Shown here: positions 19,781 through 28,092 of the stretch, piece after piece | Layout of the letters: every line of letters starts with the position of its first letter | Numbering within the stretch: the stretch's first letter is position 1 | Source of the DNA: Paractinoplanes atraurantiacus | Lineage (GTDB): Bacteria > Actinomycetota > Actinomycetes > Mycobacteriales > Micromonosporaceae | Direction: 5' to 3' | Assembly (NCBI RefSeq): GCF_900215205.1 | Contig: NZ_OBDY01000019.1 | Span: 124,001 to 188,000, forward strand | DNA length: 64,000 nt | Translations under genes and position numbers: made by a program | The notes under the pieces: generated by a model | What the model was told of the DNA's origin: nothing | Databases searched by the model: none | The model's input: only the letters and a program-made list of their open reading frames with translations

Positions 19781-20950
19781 CTACCAGCTGCCGTCGTCGT
19801 GCACGCGGCGGTCGGGGCCGTCGCCTGTCAGCAGGCTGACCAGGGCCTCGTCCACAGTGGCGCCCACCATCCACTCGCCGCCCTGATCGAGTACGAAGAC
19901 GCGTCCCCGCGTGTCGATCGCCACCACGGCGTCGTCGCCTTCGACTCCGATGGGGAAGAGTTCCTCGCCGATCAGTTCGCCGAGCTCGGCCAGCGCTCCC
20001 GCCGCGTACGCGCCCGGCACCGGATCCAAGCGCAGCAGCCGAACCGCCCGCCGCGTGCCCGGCCCTCGACGGCCGCATCGCACGCCGGCGAACTCCGCTA
20101 TCGCCCGCTGCGCCGCCTCGAACGGCCGCAACCGGTCGCCGCTGATCTCCACGGCCCGCGTCACCAGCGCCGACTGGTCCACCGGGCCGACCCAGCCGCC
20201 GCCGGCCAGCGTCCGCGCCACGTCGTGCGGGAAGCGGCCCGGCTCCGGCACCCGCTCCGACCCGTGCCGCCACTCGGTGGTGAAAGCCAGGTCCGACCAG
20301 GGCAGTACGGCGAAGTCGACCAGTACCGCGATGCACGTCTCGCACGGGCGGCACTCCGCACCGCCGAGAGGATCGCCCTGGTCCCGTACGAGAAAAGCTT
20401 GAAAGCGCGAGTGAAGCAGCCAGGCCCGAGCCTCGTCGAGAGTGATCTCCGGACCGCGGGAGTGCAGCGCGTCGGAGAGCGCGACCAGCTCCGCGTGCCG
20501 TTCGGCGCCACGCACCAGTGCCGCCGGATCGGCCTCGTCCAGGCGCCGCCGCACCAGCGGATGGTGGTTGATCTCCTGGTCGCCCTTGACGCCCTGCGCG
20601 CGGAAGAGCCGATCGCCGGCGGTCAGATGCGCCACCGTGGTCGGCGCGGGCGAGCGGCGGGTCAGGCGCAGCAGCGAGACGGCGGGGTCGACGGTGCCCG
20701 GCGGCAGGGGCCGGCGCTCGCGGTAGATCGCCGCGATCTCCTCGGTCGGCACGCTCGGCCAGGTCGAGAGCACCCCGGTCTCGCGGTCGATCACCGTGCG
20801 CGAGCCGTCGCCCGGCGTGGGCAGCACGGTCGACGGCTGCCGCGTCCAGACCACGTACCCCAGATCGAACTCCGCGATCTCCGGCTCGCCGTCCTGGCCC
20901 CGCGCCCAGCGTGCGGCGATCTCTTCCGCTTCGGCTCGTGTGATCGCCAT
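19781..20950 (-). CDS. Imm35-like / YwqJ-type deaminase / SUKH-3 three-domain protein
   Basis: A 389-residue protein with three parts typical of polymorphic-toxin systems. Residues 1-80 resemble YrhB/Imm35 (ITRAEAEEIAARW, GYVVWTRQP, TVIDRETG). Residues 95-235 resemble the YwqJ-type nucleic-acid deaminase: catalytic HAE (152-154) and zinc motif PCETC (202-206). Residues 236-389 resemble SUKH-3 immunity (VARTLAGGGWVGP). Having a toxin-type catalytic domain between two immunity-type domains suggests a cytosolic antagonist or self-neutralised enzyme rather than a secreted toxin; no WXG or signal sequence is present. It is transcribed away from the toxin genes, sharing the 20951-21038 gap. Domain calls are by pattern only. 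Confidence 0.7.
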   Translation of the reverse strand: MAITRAEAEEIAARWARGQDGEPEIAEFDLGYVVWTRQPSTVLPTPGDGSRTVIDRETGVLSTWPSVPTEEIAAIYRERRPLPPGTVDPAVSLLRLTRRSPAPTTVAHLTAGDRLFRAQGVKGDQEINHHPLVRRRLDEADPAALVRGAERHAELVALSDALHSRGPEITLDEARAWLLHSRFQAFLVRDQGDPLGGAECRPCETCIAVLVDFAVLPWSDLAFTTEWRHGSERVPEPGRFPHDVARTLAGGGWVGPVDQSALVTRAVEISGDRLRPFEAAQRAIAEFAGVRCGRRGPGTRRAVRLLRLDPVPGAYAAGALAELGELIGEELFPIGVEGDDAVVAIDTRGRVFVLDQGGEWMVGATVDEALVSLLTGDGPDRRVHDDGSW

Positions 20951-21038
20951 TTTTGCCCCCTCTTGAACCCTCTGGTTCGTGGCGACGTTCGCAGATTGAA
21001 GCTAACCGACCACGCAAAGTGTTCGAAGGGTGGCGACG

Positions 21039-21464
21039 ATGGCGACGACCGCGAACCGCGACGCGAACCGGGATCTGCGCAACCGGCTCGACGAGATCCA
21101 TGGACGGTACGCGCGGCTGCGCTCCGATCTGGACGCCCTGCAACATCGGCTCGCATCGCTGCGGGTCACCGCCGCCTCGCCCGACGGCCTCGTCCGCGTG
21201 ACGGTCGGACCCCGGGGCGAGCTGATCGATCTCCGCCTGACCCGGCGGGCCACCCGGAACATGGACAACGAATACGTGTCCCGGACGATCGTGGCAACCG
21301 TCCACAGTGCGGCCGAGAAGGCCCGGCACCAGGTGAAGAGCCTGATGGCCGACTACCTGCCGGCCGATTCGGGATCACTGCGATATCTGGACGACAACGA
21401 TCTCGGCTCGCTGCTCGGCCGCTCCGACGAGATCGTCCAGGACGTGGCCGGTCGCCATGAATGA
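21039..21464 (+). CDS. YbaB/EbfC-like protein of a WXG100 toxin locus
   Basis: A 141-residue protein with an N-terminal helix-rich segment (residues 10-40), then the YbaB/EbfC beta-sheet pattern (GLVRVTVGPRGELIDLRL) and a long helix (VSRTIVATVHSAAEKARHQV). YbaB proteins bind nucleoid DNA, but homologues of this kind are frequently encoded beside WXG100 effectors, where a chaperone-like role for the effector could be imagined; that is inference. ATG 21039 is chosen with GAAGGG upstream; GTG 21030 is an alternative. Its end overlaps the WXG100-like gene by 8 bases. Confidence 0.75.
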   Translation: MATTANRDANRDLRNRLDEIHGRYARLRSDLDALQHRLASLRVTAASPDGLVRVTVGPRGELIDLRLTRRATRNMDNEYVSRTIVATVHSAAEKARHQVKSLMADYLPADSGSLRYLDDNDLGSLLGRSDEIVQDVAGRHE

Positions 21465-21789
21465 CCAGCGACTTCGACTCGACCCCGATGACACCCTCGA
21501 AGGCTCGCGATCGCTGACGGCGGCCGGCGAGGATCTCACCGCCCGCCGCAACCACGCCGGCGCCGAGATCGCCGCCGCGACGGCGGCCTCGCCGTGGGGC
21601 CGCGACGAGTACGGGCGATCCTTCGAGCGCCAGTACCACCCCGTCGAGCAGCAGGTCCTCGACGCCTGGCGGCTGATCGCGGCCCATGTGACCGATCTCG
21701 GCGAGGCGGTCGCCCAGTCCGTCCACGACAACCTCGCCACCGACGCCGACAACGCTGGGCGACTCCGCCTCCACCGGAGCCGATCATGA
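21457..21789 (+). CDS. WXG100-like small helical protein
   Basis: A 110-residue protein predicted to be a helical hairpin. The turn contains SPWGRDEYGRSF, a WXG-like loop (Trp-Gly rather than Trp-x-Gly), followed by a long amphipathic helix (VLDAWRLIAAHVTDLGEAVAQSV). WXG100 proteins are substrates or partners of type VII secretion. It overlaps the YbaB-like gene upstream and the large toxin gene downstream (ATGA at 21786-21789), so the three are translationally coupled and the protein is probably the secretion partner of the toxin. Confidence 0.75.
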   Translation: MNDQRLRLDPDDTLEGSRSLTAAGEDLTARRNHAGAEIAAATAASPWGRDEYGRSFERQYHPVEQQVLDAWRLIAAHVTDLGEAVAQSVHDNLATDADNAGRLRLHRSRS

Positions 21790-24700
21790 GCGTGCTTCCC
21801 AGCCCTGTGCCGCACCCGCTGGAGTTCAGCCCGTTCGACGTGCCCGGCTGGGCCTACACGGCGCTGGAGTGGGTGGTCGGCTTCGACTGGCCGGACGGCA
21901 ACGAGGTCGCCACGTGGGACGTCGCCGACCGCTGGTATGCCCTGGCCACGGCGCTGGTCGAGCCGAACGACGCCGCGTTCGGCGCGGTCTCGCGGATCCT
22001 GTCCGGCTACGAGGGCTCCGCCGCCGACGGCTTCGAAGAGGCCTGGCGGCGGTTGGCGGGCGACGAGAGCGCGCCGCTGAACGCGCTGCTCCAGGCGTCG
22101 GATCAGCTCGGCGGCCTGGTCGAGGGCGCCGGCCGGGACATCGAGGGGGCGAAGCTCGAGGCCTGGATCGAGATCGGCATCTTCCTGACCGAGCTCATCG
22201 GCATGGGCATCACGGTGATCCTCACGCTGGGCGCGGCGTCGCCGGCCGCCGGCGGCCTGATCATGGCGACCCGCCTGGCGATCCAGCAGATCTTCCGCAA
22301 GCTCGTCGAACAGCTCGGCGCGAAGGCGCTGAAGCGCACGGCGACCCACGCGATCAAGCAGCTGGGCACGAAGGAAGGCCTGCGAAAACTCGGTCATGAG
22401 GCGCTCGACGAGGGTTTCGACGAGGCGCGCGAGGAGCTGGCGACCAACGGCGGCATCCAGGCCTATCAGCAGTCGACGGGCCGGTCCGACGGCTTCGACC
22501 TGAACGACCTGCGCACCTCGGCCGTGGCCGGTTTCGCGGGCGGGGCGGCGTCGAGCGGCGCCGGCGTCGGCTCACACGGTCACGGCGGCGTGGCTCGAGG
22601 CGCCGGCGGCGAGGTCCTGGCCGAGTTCGGCGCCGCGGCGGCCTTCGGCGATCTGCCCGATGCGGGCGATCTCGCAAAATCAGCGACTTCGGGCGGAGCG
22701 GGCTCTGCGGTCCACTCACTGCCGTCTCTATTTGGGGGTACGCCCTTGAGCGCCCCCGCAACCGGCATCTCACCCCACCTCGCGGGCCCGGTTGACGCGG
22801 CGTTCTCTTTTTCCTCGCCGGCTTCCGTGTCGCTGGCCTCTTCCCCGCCGCCTGCTGCTTTGCTGCCTTCTTCCACGCCGGAATCAGCCATACCGGCTTC
22901 TCCCTCGCCGGCTTCTCCCACGCTGGCTTCTCCCTCGACGGCTTCTCCCACGCTGGCTTCTCCCTCGCCGGCTTCTCCCACGCTGGCTTCTCCCTTGCCA
23001 GCTTCGCCCTCGCCGGCCGAGTTGGTTTCGCCATTCGCGAATCCCGCCGATTCGGTCTCGACGTCCCCGAGCCTCACGGATTCCGTCGCGGCGCCCGCGG
23101 CTCCCTCCGATCCGGTCCCGGCGTCCACTCCGAACCCGGCCGATGGTCAGGCACTCACCTCCTCTTCGACGGCTGCCGATCTCACGCCTACGTCGACGCC
23201 TGATCTTGGATCGTCCACCGCCGGCCCTTCGACCTCCTCGGCCGCGGGCTTCGACTTCTCGGCCTCGGGCTTCGGCTCCTCGGCCGATCCGGGTTCCCCC
23301 TCGACGGCCGCGCCTGCTTCCTCCACGCCCGCTCTGTCCTCGACCGCCGATCTCGCAGCGCAGCCGGCACCCGCCGTACAGACGCAATCCGGTTTTAATG
23401 CCGTCGCTGCTTCCACTGCCGAGGCGGCCGTCCTCTCGACAAGCTCTTCCACCCCTGCCGCCACCGCGGGCATGACGCCGTGGATTCCGAGCGTGCCCCG
23501 CCGCTTCGGCCCCTCCGCCACCGGCACCGCCGACGTGCCCAACCGGCTGCCTCCCGGCACGACCAGGCGAGCGCCGATGTCCGATCTGGACCGGATCGCC
23601 GACGCCTTGGGGCCCCGCACCGCGTCGTCGCGCCGGCGCCCACCCCTGCCCCTGGACCGGACACCGACCACCCACAAGCATCTGAGCAGCTCAGAGGCTT
23701 CTCTCCTCGACCAGGCGCTGGCCCCGCCGTCGCCGTTGTCCGATCGCCCCCGTAGCCGTCCGCACGCCAACGCGCCGGTGGACGCGCGCCCGTACATCAA
23801 TCGAATCCCCTCGCCCCGCCGCCCGGCCCCCGTCATCGCCGCACCGCTGCCGAAGAATTTGACCAACGCCCCGCGCAAGCCGCTTCCACCGCCGGACCTG
23901 GCCCGCGCCGAGGCTGCCTACTTCGGGTACGCCGATCATGCCCGCCGCACCCACGAGCTGAATCGGCGCGAGGAGTACGCCAGCTACCTGACCCAGATCG
24001 CCGACGACAACCGCGCCAAGATCCTCGACTTGGGCCGCCTGGCCGGCGAGGCCGACCGCGTCGGCTACACCCTTCGGGCCCGCGACTACCGCCACCAGGC
24101 TTCCGAGCTGAGCGAGGTGGTCACCGAGATCGAGACCCAGGTCGAACAGATCCGCACCGGCACCGTGGCCCCCGACACCGTGGAGGTGGACCCTCCGGCC
24201 TGGTCCCGCATCAACCGCGACGTCGGCGACCTGGCCCCCGGCGGCGTCAGCACCGACGACCGCTCCGCCTTGACCGGCACCGCCGGCCCGTCCCCCATCG
24301 ACGCCACCCGCCACTACAACTCGGTGGGCGGCCTCCGCCCACCGCTGGCCATCCACCAGGTGGACCTCGAGAATGCCGTCCCCCGCGACCTCACCGGCCG
24401 CCCCACCCGCCTACCCGACCCCCGCGAAGGCACCTGGTTCCGCCTGGCCAACGACGGCGGACCCACGGCCGACCCCACTCGAGGCCTCAACTGCGTAGAC
24501 GGCGTCCTTTCCCTGTTCGACACCTACATCCACGGCCGCCCTCGGGTAGCCGCCCCGAGAACCTTCGACACGTACGCCCACGGCGACCCGACTCGCCCCT
24601 TGGGCGGCGAACTGGCCGGCGTGGACCGCATCCGCCAGGCGACCGGCGGCGACTTCCAGTCTTTGTGCCCCCACCTGGGCGGAGTTCCGGCCCTGGAGGC

Positions 24701-25883
24701 CCAGAAGGCCATGAACCTGGCCTTCACCAACTTGAGCAACCACCTTCTCAACACGGGGCACGGCAGTTTCGCCTTCATCATCACCGACCTGGAAGCAGGA
24801 GGCTGCCACTCGTGGTCAGCCGTAAACCACAACGGCACGGTCCTGTTCCTGGACCCCCAGATAGGAAAGCTCTCCGAAACCCGTCCCTTCTACCACCACA
24901 GCGGTACCCCCGCCCCCACCAACATCACCTCAATGGACGCCTTGGTGGTAACCGCCACAGGCACCCCATCCCCCCTCCCACACCACGGCCCCGGCCAGTG
25001 GTCCACCACTCCGACCGGCACCGATAACACGCTGCCTGATATGTCGCCGGAGGCGACGGCGGAAACTTTGGCGTTCCAATCACTGTCCTCGGCCGAACAG
25101 AATTTGCTGAACGAAACTCGCGCGCGATCCCTCGAGATCGCGGACCGGGCGCTGCAGGACATTCAGAGCATCGTTGAGGCGATACCACCATCTGGTGAGG
25201 CCGCAAAGCCTCGAGTGGTCGATACGCAACATCGCGCCAAGACGGCAACCTCTCTGGCCAGGGCTTTTCTTCAGCTCGACACCTTCGACGGGACCACGTT
25301 GGATAGGTTCGTCGCCGCGCAGAAAGACTTGGTGCGGTTCTCCGTCGAGATTCCGCTTGCCGGCTATGGCCAATCCGTCGCGCAAATCCTGGAAGGTATG
25401 AGATCGGCTGGTTACACGGTGACCAAGATCCTGAGTTTCTGGGCAGATCGCTTGGGACGACACAACGGCCTCAACGTCTCGCTGACCGACCCGAACGGCC
25501 ACCTGCTCGAGGTCCAGTTCCCTACGGCTCTGTCACGGGCAGTCGGAAAGGACACGCACGCGCTCTACAGCCGGGTACGCAATGATCGATTCAGTGCCGA
25601 GGAACGTGTCGAAGCACTGCTGGAGATCTTCTCCGTCAATCACCAACGCGGCTTGGTAGAGAACCAGCCGTCTGACCTTGACACGCTCAACGCGTTATCG
25701 CCCGTAGTCAACAAGGACACCGGCCTGGCCAGTTGGATACGGTCGAACCGGAGAACATGGCTCGCCTACCTAAGGAGCCTGGAGTCCAGTGGCGAGTCGT
25801 TTGGTCAAGTACTGGCCCGACACAATCTTCAGTACAGCGACGTGATGATGTCACCTGATGAGGCAGGGACGGGTTACTCATGA
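21786..25883 (+). CDS. WXG100-headed polymorphic toxin with Tox-PL and RelA/SpoT-like C-terminal domains
   Basis: A 1365-residue predicted type VII effector. Residues 1-220 are a WXG100/CpnT-like head with helices and a hydrophobic stretch; about 330-640 is Ser/Pro/Ala linker with SPASPTLA repeats. A papain-fold Tox-PL deamidase follows, with Cys903 (LNCVDG), His1008 (CHSWSAVNHNG) and Asp1023 (FLDPQ). A further domain (about 1130-1300) shows DLVRFSVEIP (1181 on), RHNGLNVSLTDPNG and LEVQFPT (1242 on), like RelA/SpoT-type nucleotidyltransferase toxins. ATG 21786 overlaps the previous stop; the frame upstream of it is a shadow. GC drops from about 75% to 58% at 25,021, between the two catalytic domains, suggesting tip exchange. 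The RelA/SpoT-like call is the less certain one. Confidence 0.85.
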   Translation: MSVLPSPVPHPLEFSPFDVPGWAYTALEWVVGFDWPDGNEVATWDVADRWYALATALVEPNDAAFGAVSRILSGYEGSAADGFEEAWRRLAGDESAPLNALLQASDQLGGLVEGAGRDIEGAKLEAWIEIGIFLTELIGMGITVILTLGAASPAAGGLIMATRLAIQQIFRKLVEQLGAKALKRTATHAIKQLGTKEGLRKLGHEALDEGFDEAREELATNGGIQAYQQSTGRSDGFDLNDLRTSAVAGFAGGAASSGAGVGSHGHGGVARGAGGEVLAEFGAAAAFGDLPDAGDLAKSATSGGAGSAVHSLPSLFGGTPLSAPATGISPHLAGPVDAAFSFSSPASVSLASSPPPAALLPSSTPESAIPASPSPASPTLASPSTASPTLASPSPASPTLASPLPASPSPAELVSPFANPADSVSTSPSLTDSVAAPAAPSDPVPASTPNPADGQALTSSSTAADLTPTSTPDLGSSTAGPSTSSAAGFDFSASGFGSSADPGSPSTAAPASSTPALSSTADLAAQPAPAVQTQSGFNAVAASTAEAAVLSTSSSTPAATAGMTPWIPSVPRRFGPSATGTADVPNRLPPGTTRRAPMSDLDRIADALGPRTASSRRRPPLPLDRTPTTHKHLSSSEASLLDQALAPPSPLSDRPRSRPHANAPVDARPYINRIPSPRRPAPVIAAPLPKNLTNAPRKPLPPPDLARAEAAYFGYADHARRTHELNRREEYASYLTQIADDNRAKILDLGRLAGEADRVGYTLRARDYRHQASELSEVVTEIETQVEQIRTGTVAPDTVEVDPPAWSRINRDVGDLAPGGVSTDDRSALTGTAGPSPIDATRHYNSVGGLRPPLAIHQVDLENAVPRDLTGRPTRLPDPREGTWFRLANDGGPTADPTRGLNCVDGVLSLFDTYIHGRPRVAAPRTFDTYAHGDPTRPLGGELAGVDRIRQATGGDFQSLCPHLGGVPALEAQKAMNLAFTNLSNHLLNTGHGSFAFIITDLEAGGCHSWSAVNHNGTVLFLDPQIGKLSETRPFYHHSGTPAPTNITSMDALVVTATGTPSPLPHHGPGQWSTTPTGTDNTLPDMSPEATAETLAFQSLSSAEQNLLNETRARSLEIADRALQDIQSIVEAIPPSGEAAKPRVVDTQHRAKTATSLARAFLQLDTFDGTTLDRFVAAQKDLVRFSVEIPLAGYGQSVAQILEGMRSAGYTVTKILSFWADRLGRHNGLNVSLTDPNGHLLEVQFPTALSRAVGKDTHALYSRVRNDRFSAEERVEALLEIFSVNHQRGLVENQPSDLDTLNALSPVVNKDTGLASWIRSNRRTWLAYLRSLESSGESFGQVLARHNLQYSDVMMSPDEAGTGYS

Positions 25884-26215
25884 CGGACCTCCCGTTTCAT
25901 TACACGGAAGTTCTCAAGTCGGATATGTCAGGAAGGACGACCAGCATCGTCGCCTACCAACTGACGCCTGGGGAACCGCTTCGAGCCGTCTTGTGGAGTG
26001 TGCGGCACGGAGGATGGGTGTCGGCTCCTGCGATAGCTGCCAGCCTGTTGTACGACGATCAAAACTTCGATCGGCTCCGCGACGTAGATCGATCCGTTGC
26101 GGAACGACTCGCCCGCGACTCTCTGCATGTGGAGTTGCCGTCTGAGGCCGACCTCAATGCCTTGGCGGACGAGGGGGAACGTATGGGCTGGCGATACGGC
26201 CCCCCTCGATCATGA
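25880..26215 (+). CDS. Small protein overlapping the toxin gene, probable immunity protein
   Basis: A 111-residue soluble protein of no family I recognise. Its ATG overlaps the toxin TGA (ATGA at 25880-25883), the usual arrangement for toxin and cognate immunity. Features are a short beta-rich start, PGEPLRAVLWSVRHGGWV, and an acidic helical second half (DRLRDVDRSVAERLARD). Its base composition is low for this chromosome (33 of 60 G+C in 26041-26100), like the last third of the toxin gene, suggesting both arrived together. Immunity is inferred from position alone. Confidence 0.7.
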   Translation: MTDLPFHYTEVLKSDMSGRTTSIVAYQLTPGEPLRAVLWSVRHGGWVSAPAIAASLLYDDQNFDRLRDVDRSVAERLARDSLHVELPSEADLNALADEGERMGWRYGPPRS

Positions 26216-26219
26216 AGGG

Positions 26220-27656
26220 CTAGACGATTGCCATGTCGACGAAGCGGGACAAGTGGAGCTGGGCGGCCACTGTGATCGTGTCGGTGGGGCCGTTTCGGTG
26301 TTTGGCGACGATGAAGTCGGCCTCGCCTGCTCGGGGGGACTCCTTGTCGTAGTAGTCGTCGCGGTGGAGCAGGATCACGACGTCAGCGTCCTGCTCGATG
26401 GAGCCGGACTCGCGCAGGTCGGACAGCTGGGGGCGCTTGTCGGTGCGCTGCTCGGGGCCACGGTTCAGCTGGGACACGCCGATCACCGGGCACTCGATCT
26501 CCTTGGCCAGGAGCTTGAGGCCACGGGACAGCTCGGAGACCTCCTGCTGACGGCTCTCGGTCTTTTTCGGCGAGCTCATCAGCTGGAGGTAGTCGATCAC
26601 CAGGAGCTTGAGGTCGTGGCGCTGTTTGAGGCGGCGCGCCTTGGCCCGGATCTCCATGAGGTTCATGTTGGGGGTGTCGTCGACGAAGATGGGCGCCTCG
26701 CTGATCTCGCCCATGCGCCGGGCGAGCTTGGCCCAGTCGTCGTCGGTGAGCTGGCCGGAGCGCAACACGTGGAGCGGCACCCGCGCCTCGGCCGACAAGA
26801 GCCGCATCACCATCTCGATCTTGCTCATTTCGAGGGAGAAGATCGCGCTTGCGCAGTTGCTGCGAATAGCGGCATTACGGGCGAAGTCCATGCTGGCCGT
26901 CGACTTACCGAGACCGGGTCGCCCGGCCACGATGATCAGCTGGCCCGGGTGCAGACCGTTGAGCAGCCGGTCGAGATCGGAGAAGCCGGTCGGGATGCCG
27001 GCCATGCCGCCGCCGGCCGCGCCGATCGCCTCGATCTCGTCGACCGTGGGCTGCAGCATGTCGCCGATGGACGCGAAGTCCTCGCTGACGCGTTTCTCGG
27101 TGACGTCGTAGATCGCCTGCTGCGCGAGGTCGACGATGTCGTCGACGTCGCGGCCGCCGTTGCCGTTCGCGCCGTAGCCGAGCTGGACGATCTTGGTGCC
27201 GGCGTTCACCAGGCGGCGCAGGATCGCGCGCTCGCCGACGATGCGGGCGTAGTACGAAGCGTTGGCCGCGGTGGGCACGCTCTCGATCAGGGTGTGGAGA
27301 TAGGGCACGCCACCGATCCGCTGCAGGTCACCCGAGTCGGCGAGCGCGGCGGCCACGGTCAGCGCGTCGGCCGGCTCGCCACGACCGTACAGATCGAGAA
27401 TGACGTCGAAGATCGTGCTGTGCACCGGGCGGTAGAAGTCGCCGGTCTTGAGGATCTCGACCACGTCGGCGATCGCGTCCTTGGACAGCAGCATGCCGCC
27501 CAGGACGCCCTGCTCTGCGGCCACGTCCTGCGGTGGCGCCTTGTCGAGCCCGCCGGAGGGGCCATTGCTCGGCGGACCCCCGGGGCCGGACGGCCCTGAT
27601 CCGGATTTCGGGCCTGGAGGACGTGCCTCCGGTCGCGCGTCGTCGGTGATCGACAC
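26220..27656 (-). CDS. dnaB: Replicative DNA helicase DnaB
   Basis: The 478-residue hexameric helicase of the replication fork. It has the N-terminal primase-interacting domain (AAEQGVLGGMLLSKDAIADVVEIL), Walker A GRPGLGKST, the motif LLVIDYLQLM, and SDLRESGSIEQDADVVILLHR. No intein interrupts it, unlike many mycobacterial dnaB genes. GTG start with a strong GGAGGAGG about 8 bases upstream. In this genome rplI and dnaB are separated by a large opposite-strand gene. A set of DnaA-box-like repeats lies 190-240 bases upstream. Confidence 0.97.
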   Translation of the reverse strand: MSITDDARPEARPPGPKSGSGPSGPGGPPSNGPSGGLDKAPPQDVAAEQGVLGGMLLSKDAIADVVEILKTGDFYRPVHSTIFDVILDLYGRGEPADALTVAAALADSGDLQRIGGVPYLHTLIESVPTAANASYYARIVGERAILRRLVNAGTKIVQLGYGANGNGGRDVDDIVDLAQQAIYDVTEKRVSEDFASIGDMLQPTVDEIEAIGAAGGGMAGIPTGFSDLDRLLNGLHPGQLIIVAGRPGLGKSTASMDFARNAAIRSNCASAIFSLEMSKIEMVMRLLSAEARVPLHVLRSGQLTDDDWAKLARRMGEISEAPIFVDDTPNMNLMEIRAKARRLKQRHDLKLLVIDYLQLMSSPKKTESRQQEVSELSRGLKLLAKEIECPVIGVSQLNRGPEQRTDKRPQLSDLRESGSIEQDADVVILLHRDDYYDKESPRAGEADFIVAKHRNGPTDTITVAAQLHLSRFVDMAIV

Positions 27657-28092
27657 CCGGACCTCCTCCGCTGGCCGCTCGTGAACACACCCTGATCAAA
27701 CCGCCGGGGTATGACACTTTCGGCTGAACTCCCCACCTTGATCAGGAACAACTTCTCGATCAAGCCCGCGTGAGCGGCTGGACCACTGTACGAACCTGGC
27801 CGCCACCTGCCCAACTGCATCGGTGGACGAGTCTCGGGACAACCTGTGGACATCTCGCCTGCGCCTGTGGATATCCCTGTGGACAGCTGTGGACAACTCT
27901 CCGTCGCCGCGCCGAACCTGCCTTGTCGAGCAGGCATTACGCCGTCCCCAACTGTGGAGAGCAGAAAAACACCTGCACAGCTGCGAAAAGATGCCTCGCG
28001 TGAGCAAGCCGTCGCCCGGAGGCGTTGCGGTTCGCCCGTTGGCACGGCACGCTTTTCGGGTGGACCAACGGGAGTGGGACTACGGCGCCCGC
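27657..28092. other. dnaB upstream region
   Basis: About 435 bases between dnaB (leftward) and the Trp-rich protein (rightward). It contains the DnaA-box-like cluster described separately and no frame I regard as coding, although the start of the rightward gene could lie as early as GTG 28000. The dnaB promoter presumably lies within 27,660-27,830. Confidence 0.5.
27845..27896. promoter_or_regulatory. Cluster of four DnaA-box-like sites upstream of dnaB
   Basis: Four same-orientation TGTGGA elements: TGTGGACAT (27845), TGTGGATAT (27866), TGTGGACAG (27878) and TGTGGACAA (27888). The last is a perfect complement of the high-GC DnaA box TTGTCCACA; the others differ at one or two end positions. 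They could let DnaA control dnaB, or titrate DnaA near oriC. Confidence 0.6.

Noticed and set aside
19240..19840. Several overlapping frames on both strands in the repeat mosaic
   Set aside because: All are low-complexity translations of the same repeats; none has a start signal or protein-like composition.
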